From Candidatus Gastranaerophilales bacterium (GTDB taxonomy: Bacteria; Cyanobacteriota; Vampirovibrionia; Gastranaerophilales; Gastranaerophilaceae), in contig CALVEB010000017.1 of NCBI GenBank assembly GCA_944326465.1, positions 1 to 41,186 of the forward strand: a DNA stretch of 41,186 bases, read 5' to 3'. This document shows positions 34,939 through 41,186 of the stretch, piece after piece (position 1 is the stretch's first letter; each line of letters opens with the position of its first letter). The position numbers and the translations under genes were made by a program. The notes beneath the pieces are model-generated. The model ran no database searches. It had not been told where the DNA came from and worked only from the letters and a program-made list of their open reading frames with translations.

Positions 34939-35754
34939 TTATTGAATTTCTGCCAATTCTCTTGCTCTTGCGGTTGCAAGGATTGTCTGTGCTGTTTTCA
35001 GATTTGTATAATTCTGAACAGCCTGTTTATTTCGAACAGAAGAATGATTCAATGAGTGTATTATAGTGCCGATACCGATTGTAATCGGAGCAGCAGCCAA
35101 TCCGATTGCACCAACAGCTTTAAGAGCCGGATGTATTTTTGCGGTCATATTTGCATAATGTTTTACTGCACCTTTTACAAGCTTGTTATCATTGAATTTA
35201 ACAACACCTTTTGCAACTTTGTTCCAGAATTTTGTACTGTCTTTGTTGATAAGCTTTTCGCCGAGTTTATTTATGCCTTTTTGTGCCGCATAATTAAGAC
35301 CTACAGCTGAGGCAAATGAAGCAGCCAGTGCCGTATAAGGCTGTTCTTTTACAAAGCGTCTGAATTTTTGTGATTTTTCTTCTAACTTATCCGTACCTGC
35401 GATTACTCCGCCTGCTATAGCCATTGCGCCGGCCCAGATTGCGAATGTTTTGCCGCCTGCAAGAGCACGTGCTGCCGGACTTGATACGATTTTACCGGTA
35501 AATAGTTTTACATCATTACCGCGGCTCAGAATAGCATCTCGTGCCGCTGCTATTACAGGTAGTGACAAAATCGCTATTTTATTGATTTTATTATGTTTTT
35601 CTTCATTAGTCTGTAAGCATGCCTGATAATATGCCGCACGTCTTAAATCATTATCACTTAAAGCTATTGCAGCATCTATGTTTGCACGCCGCTTGCTGCC
35701 TGCTTCTTTTGTATTGCCGCTGAATGACTGATTATTTATTGCCTGTACCTGCAT
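34939..35754 (-). CDS. F-x-G motif membrane protein
   Basis: A 271-residue protein of unknown family. It starts MQVQAINNQSFSGNTKEAGS, the cleanest copy of the recurrent leader. After a basic helical part (residues 20-60), hydrophobic stretches occur near 57-70, 95-113 (TFAIWAGAMAIAGGVIAG), 130-148 and 218-240 (VGAIGLAAAPITIGIGTII), with basic loops between. Layout resembles the 28740 protein. An upstream ATG two codons away touches the AAGG ribosome site; the ATG at 35754 has 7-base spacing and is chosen. It has its own terminator and is divergent from mtaB. Confidence 0.75.
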   Translation of the reverse strand: MQVQAINNQSFSGNTKEAGSKRRANIDAAIALSDNDLRRAAYYQACLQTNEEKHNKINKIAILSLPVIAAARDAILSRGNDVKLFTGKIVSSPAARALAGGKTFAIWAGAMAIAGGVIAGTDKLEEKSQKFRRFVKEQPYTALAASFASAVGLNYAAQKGINKLGEKLINKDSTKFWNKVAKGVVKFNDNKLVKGAVKHYANMTAKIHPALKAVGAIGLAAAPITIGIGTIIHSLNHSSVRNKQAVQNYTNLKTAQTILATARARELAEIQ

Positions 35755-35846
35755 ACACATACCTTCTTTCGTATATATAATTGTACTATATTTAAACACA
35801 AAAGTAAATTTTTTTGCTATAATTGTAGTTTTAATTTCATAAATAT

Positions 35847-35875
35847 TTACAATTCAATTACTTTTTACATATAAT
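35847..35875 (+). promoter_or_regulatory. mtaB promoter, predicted leaderless start
   Basis: TTACAA (35847-35852), a 17-base spacer and consensus TATAAT (35870-35875). Six bases separate the -10 from the ATG at 35882, the same distance as at rsmI, so transcription should start at or beside the A of the start codon. Confidence 0.65.
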
Positions 35876-35881
35876 AGAGAA

Positions 35882-37174
35882 ATGAAGAAGTTTTACATTC
35901 ACACCATGGGCTGTAAATCCAACCAGTTCGAAAGTGATATTATTAAAGAAAATTTAATTAAAAACGGATTGCAGGAAGCTGAAAATATTGAAACTTCCGA
36001 TATTTTTGTACTTAATTCCTGCACAGTTACGCATAAAAGTGATAATGAAGCTTTTTATCTTTTACGGAATGCAAAACATAAAAAGCCTGATATAATAAAT
36101 ATTTTAACCGGCTGTGTCGCTCAGATAGAAAAAAACAGATTATCAGAAAATGATTTTATTGATTATATAATCGGAAATGATGAAAAACTTAATCTGTATG
36201 AAATTTTACAGCAAATTATTGACGCAAAAGTAAATTGTGCTGTCTCAGATATAATGTTATTGACTCAATTTCATAATACGCCCCTTGAAGACACCTTTAA
36301 AACCCGTGCAAGTGTAAAAATTCAAGACGGCTGTGACAACAGATGTTCATATTGTATAATCCCCTTTGCACGCGGTAAAAGCAGAAGTGCAGACACAGGA
36401 TTTATAATTGAGCAAATAAATAATCTTGCCTCTCACGGATTTAAAGAAGTCGTTCTCACAGGTATTCATATAGGATTATGGGGTAAAGATTTAGGACTTG
36501 AACTTATTGATTTACTAAGAGAAATTGAAAACAAAACAACCATTGCGCGATACAGATTAGGCTCTCTTAATCCGCTTGAAATTACGGATGACTTGCTCGA
36601 ATTTTTAGTACAATCAAAAAAGTTTTGTCCGCATTTTCATCTTTCTCTCCAATCTGCCTGCAATAAAACTCTAAAATCAATGAACAGATTTTATACTGTT
36701 GAAAAATATCTTGCGCAAATAGATAAAATCAATGCAATGTTTGACCTTCCGTTTTTAGGCAGCGACATAATAACCGGATATGCAGGAGAAACTGACGAAG
36801 ATTTTGAAATTACGCGCCAAAACCTTGAAAAATCCGGATTGTCTCAGATACATACTTTCCCTTATTCTGTGAGGGAAGGTACTGTTGGCGCCTCTGCATC
36901 CGGTCAGGTTGATGAAAAGGAAAAAGAGCGCCGCGCTTCGGTTGTCAAAAAAATTTCTGCCCGTAAACTCTCAGAATTTATAAATAAGAATGTCGGCACA
37001 GTCCGTGAAATATTGATTGAAAAACATCCGAACAAAAACGGTTTTATGAAAGGGATGACGCGTAACTATCTTACCGTTATAACTGACAGTAAAGAGCTTT
37101 CTCTTGCTAATACGCTAAGACAGGCAAAAATCTTAAGCTACGAAAACGGGCATATCTATTGTGAAATTTTGTAA
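35882..37174 (+). CDS. mtaB: tRNA t6A37 methylthiotransferase MtaB
   Basis: A 430-residue radical SAM methylthiotransferase that converts t6A37 to ms2t6A37. The N-terminal MTTase domain has the cluster cysteines in MGCKSNQ, NSCTVT and TGCVAQ. The radical SAM motif is GCDNRCSYCIIPFARG (C-X3-C-X2-C), with VVLTGIHIGLWG typical of MtaB. A C-terminal TRAM-like domain is present. Length is normal. No Shine-Dalgarno sequence fits between the -10 and the ATG (only AGAGAA), so it is a leaderless candidate. Its substrate is the product of the TsaB/TsaE pathway encoded 1-4 kb away on the other strand. Confidence 0.93.
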   Translation: MKKFYIHTMGCKSNQFESDIIKENLIKNGLQEAENIETSDIFVLNSCTVTHKSDNEAFYLLRNAKHKKPDIINILTGCVAQIEKNRLSENDFIDYIIGNDEKLNLYEILQQIIDAKVNCAVSDIMLLTQFHNTPLEDTFKTRASVKIQDGCDNRCSYCIIPFARGKSRSADTGFIIEQINNLASHGFKEVVLTGIHIGLWGKDLGLELIDLLREIENKTTIARYRLGSLNPLEITDDLLEFLVQSKKFCPHFHLSLQSACNKTLKSMNRFYTVEKYLAQIDKINAMFDLPFLGSDIITGYAGETDEDFEITRQNLEKSGLSQIHTFPYSVREGTVGASASGQVDEKEKERRASVVKKISARKLSEFINKNVGTVREILIEKHPNKNGFMKGMTRNYLTVITDSKELSLANTLRQAKILSYENGHIYCEIL

Positions 37175-37225
37175 AATTCAGTAACCGGTCTGTCAATTTA
37201 TTTTTTGTATTGACTTAATTTCTGT

Positions 37226-38203
37226 ATGATAAATATTAACACTAATCCCGTTCAAACAATAAATTACAAGCCGTCAAAGCCGGTAAACTTTTGCGGTGAA
37301 ACTTGCATAGAAAAATTAGGGAAAGATGTTTTTGTAGGACTTCGCAAAGAGTTAATACAGGAAACATCTTTTTTTAGAGAACCTGAAACATTTGAATTTA
37401 TAAAAAAATATATACAGCGTATGTTCTCCGCTAAACCGGAAATAAATATTTTAGACGGAGCCTGCTCTAAAGGGTATGAAACTTATACGCTTGCTATGAT
37501 GACTGATGATTGCGGGCAAAAAATTAATATAACAGGATTTGATATAGGTAATAATATAATTAAAGAAGCCAGAAAAGGTGTTTTTATAATCAAAGAAATA
37601 GCTGGCGATCCTAACAACTGTGTTCTTATCGATATGCATACGGCGGCAAATAACGATACTTATCTTGCTTTTCCTACAAAAGCTCCGCTATCAGCAAAAG
37701 AGATAGAATATAAAAATTTGTTTAATAAATTTTTTACAGAAATTCCATATAAAAAGCCAAAGCAGACTTTTTGGGAATGGATGGTTGACCTTGCATTGAA
37801 AAAATACAATCCGCACATTGCAATTAAGTCATATCAAATCAATCCTGATAAAGCAGATAAATGTAAGTTTATTCAAGGGGATATAATGAAGCTTGATCAA
37901 CTCGTTCAGCCGCATAAGACAGATGTCCTTTTATTTAGGAATGCACTTTATCACTTAACAACAGCTGAAAATGATGTTTCTTATCGCGCTCCTCTACCTC
38001 AAAAAAGACTTATACCAACTATAAATCAATTCGTCGAACAGGTTGATAAAGCAATAAGTGATAATGGATTGTTTGTTATCGGTAGTCATGAAAGTGATCA
38101 TTCAAAAGAAGTGGGCTCAATTCTTTATAAAAATTTAAAGGAAAGAGGTTTTGAACCTGTATATTATGAAACAAAAGTTCCTGCAATATGGAAAAAGTAC
38201 TAA
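37226..38203 (+). CDS. CheR-like SAM methyltransferase with F-x-G leader
   Basis: A 325-residue protein whose core resembles CheR: ETSFFREPETFEFIKK (46-61), ILDGACSKGYETYTLAMM as the SAM loop (75-92), ITGFDIGNNIIKEARKGVF, and DVLLFRNALYHL. The N-terminal helical domain of CheR is missing. Instead there is a leader (MININTNPVQTINYKPSKPV, then NFCG at 21-24) of the recurrent type. An insert of about 80 residues lies between the second and third core motifs. No receptor or chemotaxis gene is near, so the substrate is unknown and need not be a chemoreceptor. No ribosome site is visible before the ATG. The stop is inside a bidirectional terminator. Confidence 0.75.
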   Translation: MININTNPVQTINYKPSKPVNFCGETCIEKLGKDVFVGLRKELIQETSFFREPETFEFIKKYIQRMFSAKPEINILDGACSKGYETYTLAMMTDDCGQKINITGFDIGNNIIKEARKGVFIIKEIAGDPNNCVLIDMHTAANNDTYLAFPTKAPLSAKEIEYKNLFNKFFTEIPYKKPKQTFWEWMVDLALKKYNPHIAIKSYQINPDKADKCKFIQGDIMKLDQLVQPHKTDVLLFRNALYHLTTAENDVSYRAPLPQKRLIPTINQFVEQVDKAISDNGLFVIGSHESDHSKEVGSILYKNLKERGFEPVYYETKVPAIWKKY

Positions 38204-38229
38204 AAAAGCTCCCTTATGGGAGCTTTTTT
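38202..38229. terminator. Bidirectional intrinsic terminator
   Basis: A perfect 12-bp stem (38202-38213 with 38218-38229, loop TTAT) has A-run and T-run outer pairs and serves the convergent genes 37226-38203 and 38239-38970. Its left arm includes the last bases of the CheR-like stop codon. Confidence 0.92.
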
Positions 38230-38238
38230 AAATTTGTT

Positions 38239-38970
38239 TTACCGTCTGCTGTTTAGTTTAGCAAGTAATTTCAAAAGTTCAATATATAACCATACAACAG
38301 TTACCATTAACCCGAATGCGCCATACCATTCATACTGTTTTTCCAGCATAGCTTGTGACCCGCGTTCAATAAAATCAAAATCTAAGATTAGATTGAGTGC
38401 CGCAATTGCAACAACAAACAGGCTGAATAAAATACCTAAATTGCTTGATGTGAAAATTTGCGGAATACCGCGTCCGAAAAATGACGCAATAATCTGAATC
38501 AAATAAATTACAGCAATTGACATGGTTGAAATAAGTATTACGGATCTAAACTTTTCAGTTGCTCTGATAAGCCCTGTTCTGTAAAGCGCAAGCATAGAGA
38601 AAACAGCCGCAAATGTCGCTGTTACTGCCTGAAAAACAATTCCTGAATATGAAGCTTCAAACATAGCAGAAATACCGCCGACAAAAAAACCTTCACAAAT
38701 TGCATAAAGCGGTGTGAGAACATGCATGGCCTTTCTTGTAAAAATGATAACCAATGCAAGAATAAATCCGGCAATAGCCCCTCCTACAGCCAGCATGCCT
38801 GCCATATCAGTATAGCCTGATGCCATCAAAAACCATGTGTAAGCAGCCGCAACCAGCAGTATACCAAACAAAATAAACGACTTTGAAATAGAACCGTTAA
38901 TCGACATTGGTTCACCCTGAAGAACGCGTTCGTTCTCCAAAAACTTTTCATTTAATACAGGATTTGACAT
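38239..38970 (-). CDS. Bax inhibitor-1/YccA-family membrane protein
   Basis: A 243-residue integral membrane protein with seven predicted hydrophobic helices between residues 30 and 238. GFFVGGISAMFE and the C-terminal LNLILDFDFIE, with its paired acidic residues, are typical of the BI-1-like (YccA/YetJ) family. Some members act as pH-sensitive calcium leak channels, and YccA modulates FtsH. The role here is unknown. The first 25 residues are soluble. AAGGAGG-type ribosome site and a TTGAAA-18-TATACT promoter precede the ATG. Confidence 0.88.
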   Translation of the reverse strand: MSNPVLNEKFLENERVLQGEPMSINGSISKSFILFGILLVAAAYTWFLMASGYTDMAGMLAVGGAIAGFILALVIIFTRKAMHVLTPLYAICEGFFVGGISAMFEASYSGIVFQAVTATFAAVFSMLALYRTGLIRATEKFRSVILISTMSIAVIYLIQIIASFFGRGIPQIFTSSNLGILFSLFVVAIAALNLILDFDFIERGSQAMLEKQYEWYGAFGLMVTVVWLYIELLKLLAKLNSRR

Positions 38971-38998
38971 AAATTTCTCCTTCCTTTACCATATTTAT

Positions 38999-39028
38999 AG
39001 TATAAGCTATATATTATCATATTTTCAA
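38999..39028 (-). promoter_or_regulatory. Promoter of the Bax inhibitor-1-like gene
   Basis: On the minus strand TTGAAA (39028-39023), an 18-base spacer and TATACT (39004-38999), 28 bases upstream of the ATG. It lies in the 91-base gap before the divergent ABC exporter gene. Confidence 0.55.
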
Positions 39029-39061
39029 ATATCTTAATTATTTATTAACAAGGATTAACAA

Positions 39062-40873
39062 ATGAAACTTAACAATTTTAGAAAATTCATAAAAAATTTT
39101 GCGTCCCGCCGGTATTTAAAACTGGGCATATTCTTCGTAATGTCGCTGATAGCCGGTTGTTTTGAATTTGTAGGTATTGCATTGATATACCCGTTCATAA
39201 TGATGATTATAAGTCCTGAAATTGTTACAAATTCGTTATACTATCGTAAATATGTGGAAATTACGCATATTGATAATGTTACATTTACGGCATTTTTAAT
39301 AGGATTTTCTGTACTTGCGATTTTTATTATGAAAAACATATATATTATTTTTAACACTTATGTGCAGAGCAAATTTGTGTCTAACTGGAAAAAAGACATG
39401 ACAAAATTATTTATGGAATATTTTATTTATGCGCCATACAAGGACACAATGCATGTTTCGCGTGCGGATAAGATGTATATATTAACCACACTAATAGCAC
39501 AATCAATTGACGGATTTGTCATGCGCGCCTTAAACCTTGTAACCAATATTATAATTATATCTATGATTATTTTGCTGTTATTTTTCAAATTCCCTATTGC
39601 CGCGACAACGACTATAATATTTGTGGTTACAAGTATGAGCATCCAGAATAAGTATTTCAAAAATAAAATAGGCCGGCTTGCGAAGGTAATCAGTGAGAAA
39701 TCACAAACATACAATAAAACAGTAATGGAAATTATATATAATTTAAAAGAGTTTAAAATATTATCTTCTGAAAATTCGTTTTATGACAACTATGTAAAGC
39801 AGGAAGCAGAATTGCGCAAACTACAGATAACGAATGGTTTTTATGCATCAATACCTCCTTATATTATTGAAATATTAATAGTAATGTCATTGCTTATTTT
39901 AGGAGCCATTATATCAGTGAACAGTATGAGTAATAATTCAGCACTGGTAGCTTCTTATGCGATAATTGCGGCAGCGATATTCAGAATAGCACCGGCTCTG
40001 AACAGAATACAGACCTCAATAATAAATATTAATGCATCAAGGGATTACATACGCAGGATTAATGAATATTATGATAAATTTGATCTGGGCAAATTCAAGC
40101 CGCTGCATGCCGATAATGAAAAACGTCTTACATTCAATGATAGAATAGAATTAAGGAATATAAATTTTGAATATACGGAAGGCAAACCAGTTATAAAGAA
40201 TTTATCTTTGACAATAGAGAAGGGGGATTTTATAGGCATAATCGGGTTATCAGGAGCGGGAAAGAGTACTCTTGCTGATATAATAATGGGATTACTGCCG
40301 CTGGATTCAGGCGAAATACTTCTTGACGGAATGAAGTTAACAGCAAAGAATTTTCCATATTTCAGACATATTATTGGATATGTGCCGCAACAGGTTAATG
40401 TTTTGGATAAATCTTTCAGGGAGAACATAGCGTGGGGAGTATCATCGGATGATATCGAGGATGAAAAGGTAAGACATGTACTGGAGGCAGCGCAGCTATA
40501 CGGAATAATTTCCGGCTATGATGACGGGATATATGCCAAACCGCTTGTAGATTCAACGGGACTGTCACAGGGGCAGAAACAGCGTCTGGCAATAGCGCGG
40601 GCGCTGTATAGGGATCCTGATATTTTAATATTAGACGAAGCTACGGCATCACTTGATGTTCAGATAGAAAGTGAAATAACAGAGATGTTGTGTAAGTTAA
40701 AAAATAAAAAGACGATAATAGCAATAGCTCATAGACTATCGACCTTAAAGGCGTGTAATAAACTTGTATATATGAAGGATGGCCAGATAGTTGATATAGG
40801 TACATTTGAGGAGCTATCCCAAAGACATGCGGATTTTGACAATCTTGTCAAATTATCATCATTAACAGCATAG
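39062..40873 (+). CDS. ABC exporter, fused permease and ATPase (MsbA/PglK-like)
   Basis: A 603-residue half-transporter. Six membrane helices in residues 15-330 are followed by the ATPase: Walker A GLSGAGKST, Q-loop in GYVPQQVNV, signature LSQGQKQRLAIARAL (Gln in place of the second Gly), Walker B ILILDEATASLD and switch His in IAHRLSTL. Such proteins flip lipid-linked oligosaccharides, lipid A or peptides across the inner membrane. The sequence style (FEFVGIALIYPFIMMI start of the permease) is nearest to PglK/WlaB-like polysaccharide flippases, but the substrate is not shown. AAGGA precedes the ATG. It stands alone. Confidence 0.88.
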   Translation: MKLNNFRKFIKNFASRRYLKLGIFFVMSLIAGCFEFVGIALIYPFIMMIISPEIVTNSLYYRKYVEITHIDNVTFTAFLIGFSVLAIFIMKNIYIIFNTYVQSKFVSNWKKDMTKLFMEYFIYAPYKDTMHVSRADKMYILTTLIAQSIDGFVMRALNLVTNIIIISMIILLLFFKFPIAATTTIIFVVTSMSIQNKYFKNKIGRLAKVISEKSQTYNKTVMEIIYNLKEFKILSSENSFYDNYVKQEAELRKLQITNGFYASIPPYIIEILIVMSLLILGAIISVNSMSNNSALVASYAIIAAAIFRIAPALNRIQTSIININASRDYIRRINEYYDKFDLGKFKPLHADNEKRLTFNDRIELRNINFEYTEGKPVIKNLSLTIEKGDFIGIIGLSGAGKSTLADIIMGLLPLDSGEILLDGMKLTAKNFPYFRHIIGYVPQQVNVLDKSFRENIAWGVSSDDIEDEKVRHVLEAAQLYGIISGYDDGIYAKPLVDSTGLSQGQKQRLAIARALYRDPDILILDEATASLDVQIESEITEMLCKLKNKKTIIAIAHRLSTLKACNKLVYMKDGQIVDIGTFEELSQRHADFDNLVKLSSLTA

Positions 40874-40930
40874 AGTATGTGGAAAAAAGAGGGGAAAAAA
40901 TTTTTTTTCGAAAAAAATGTTAAAAGGGTA

Positions 40931-40959
40931 TTTACAAATAATTTTTTTCATATTAATAT
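40931..40959 (+). promoter_or_regulatory. tRNA-Asn promoter
   Basis: TTTACA (40931-40936), a 17-base spacer and TAATAT (40954-40959). The predicted start is 7-8 bases before the mature tRNA 5' end. Confidence 0.6.
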
Positions 40960-40973
40960 AAGAAGGTAAACAT

Positions 40974-41045
40974 TCCTCAGTAGCTCAATGGCGGAGCAAC
41001 CGGCTGTTAACCGGTAGGTTGTTGGTTCGAGTCCAACCTGGGGAG
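40974..41045 (+). tRNA. tRNA-Asn (GUU)
   Basis: A full cloverleaf of 72 bases. The acceptor stem TCCTCAG pairs with CTGGGGA (one T-G pair), and the discriminator is G at 41045. The D stem is GCTC/GAGC, the anticodon stem ACCGG/CCGGT with loop CTGTTAA (anticodon GTT at 41006-41008), the variable loop 5 bases, and the T arm GTTGG-TTCGAGT-CCAAC. CCA is not encoded, so it must be added after transcription. A t6A37 substrate would be expected, linking it to TsaB/TsaE. Confidence 0.97.
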
Positions 41046-41049
41046 TTTT

Positions 41050-41101
41050 TACAAAGAAAGGGACTGGCTAAAGCCAGTCCCTTTCTTTGTATGCATTTTT
41101 T
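41050..41101 (+). terminator. Long perfect hairpin terminator after tRNA-Asn
   Basis: Arms 41050-41069 and 41072-41091 are perfect reverse complements of 20 bases (19 realistic pairs with a 4-base loop). Six T follow after TGCA. Unusually long for an intrinsic terminator. Beyond it, 41102-41186 shows no gene or structure I can support. Confidence 0.85.
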
Positions 41102-41186
41102 AGGATAGGTGCCATTGAACAGACATTGTCGGAATTTGATTTTTTTGAACCAATAGGGCTGTGTTTCAAATATATCTTGATTTTTT

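Noticed and set aside
41092-41186. A gene or element at the right edge
   Set aside because: Only AT-rich sequence with scattered T-runs; no frame, stem or promoter that I can support.
1-41186. CRISPR array, insertion sequence or prophage
   Set aside because: No regularly spaced direct repeats, transposase, integrase or phage structural motifs were seen on either strand.

Overview
The window looks like a chromosomal segment of an anaerobic, diderm, AT-rich gut bacterium. The best guess is Candidatus Gastranaerophilales (Vampirovibrionia/Melainabacteria, the non-photosynthetic sister group of Cyanobacteria). That placement is an inference. It rests on a trimeric [FeFe] hydrogenase and ADP-forming acetate-CoA ligase (fermentation to H2 and acetate), outer-membrane genes (lpxK, bamA, skp, an MCE/MlaD protein), a BamA with three POTRA domains as in cyanobacterial Omp85, and several lineage-restricted-looking proteins with a shared short N-terminal motif. 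No phage, insertion sequence, CRISPR array or rRNA gene is visible, and no gene-free stretch exceeds about 210 bases.

Layout. 1-213: the C-terminal end of a gene whose last ~45 codons switch abruptly to GC-rich sequence and are followed by a perfect hairpin, which looks like the variable region of a diversity-generating retroelement target. 321-4578 (minus): hydCBA. 4700-12203 (minus): a hypothetical gene, nth, lpxK, mlaD-like, then an orphan pair of corrinoid iron-sulfur protein subunits (acsC-like, acsD-like) overlapping the end of ftsH. 12307-19910 (plus): rsmI, bamA, skp, uridine phosphorylase, a soluble FlhA-C-like fusion protein and a GH77 glucanotransferase. 20079-22767: a small hypothetical gene (minus), then a degenerate histidine kinase overlapping a sugar-ABC ATPase gene (plus). 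22769-28532 (minus): a His-rich protein, ADP-forming acetate-CoA ligase, a motif protein, a radical SAM protein and a membrane protein. 28740-31543: lineage-type proteins and an HNH-like protein. 31612-34787 (minus): yebC, a diguanylate cyclase, tsaE and tsaB in an overlapping cluster. 34939-38970: a motif membrane protein, mtaB, a CheR-like methyltransferase and a Bax-inhibitor-1 protein. 39062-41101: an ABC exporter, tRNA-Asn and a strong hairpin terminator.

How the genes fit together. The hydrogenase re-oxidises NADH and ferredoxin, while the acetate-CoA ligase makes ATP from acetyl-CoA. lpxK, mlaD, bamA, skp and possibly the ABC exporter serve the outer membrane. TsaB/TsaE make t6A in tRNA and MtaB methylthiolates it. 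The most unusual content is (i) the recurring N-terminal motif (a start of the type M-x-[IV]-x-x-I-[NST] followed by F-x-G) on proteins of unrelated families, (ii) the DUF4177-like/coiled-coil/FlhA-C fusion, (iii) the orphan CFeSP pair, (iv) the possible DGR variable region, and (v) two genes whose promoters place transcription start on the start codon (leaderless mRNAs).
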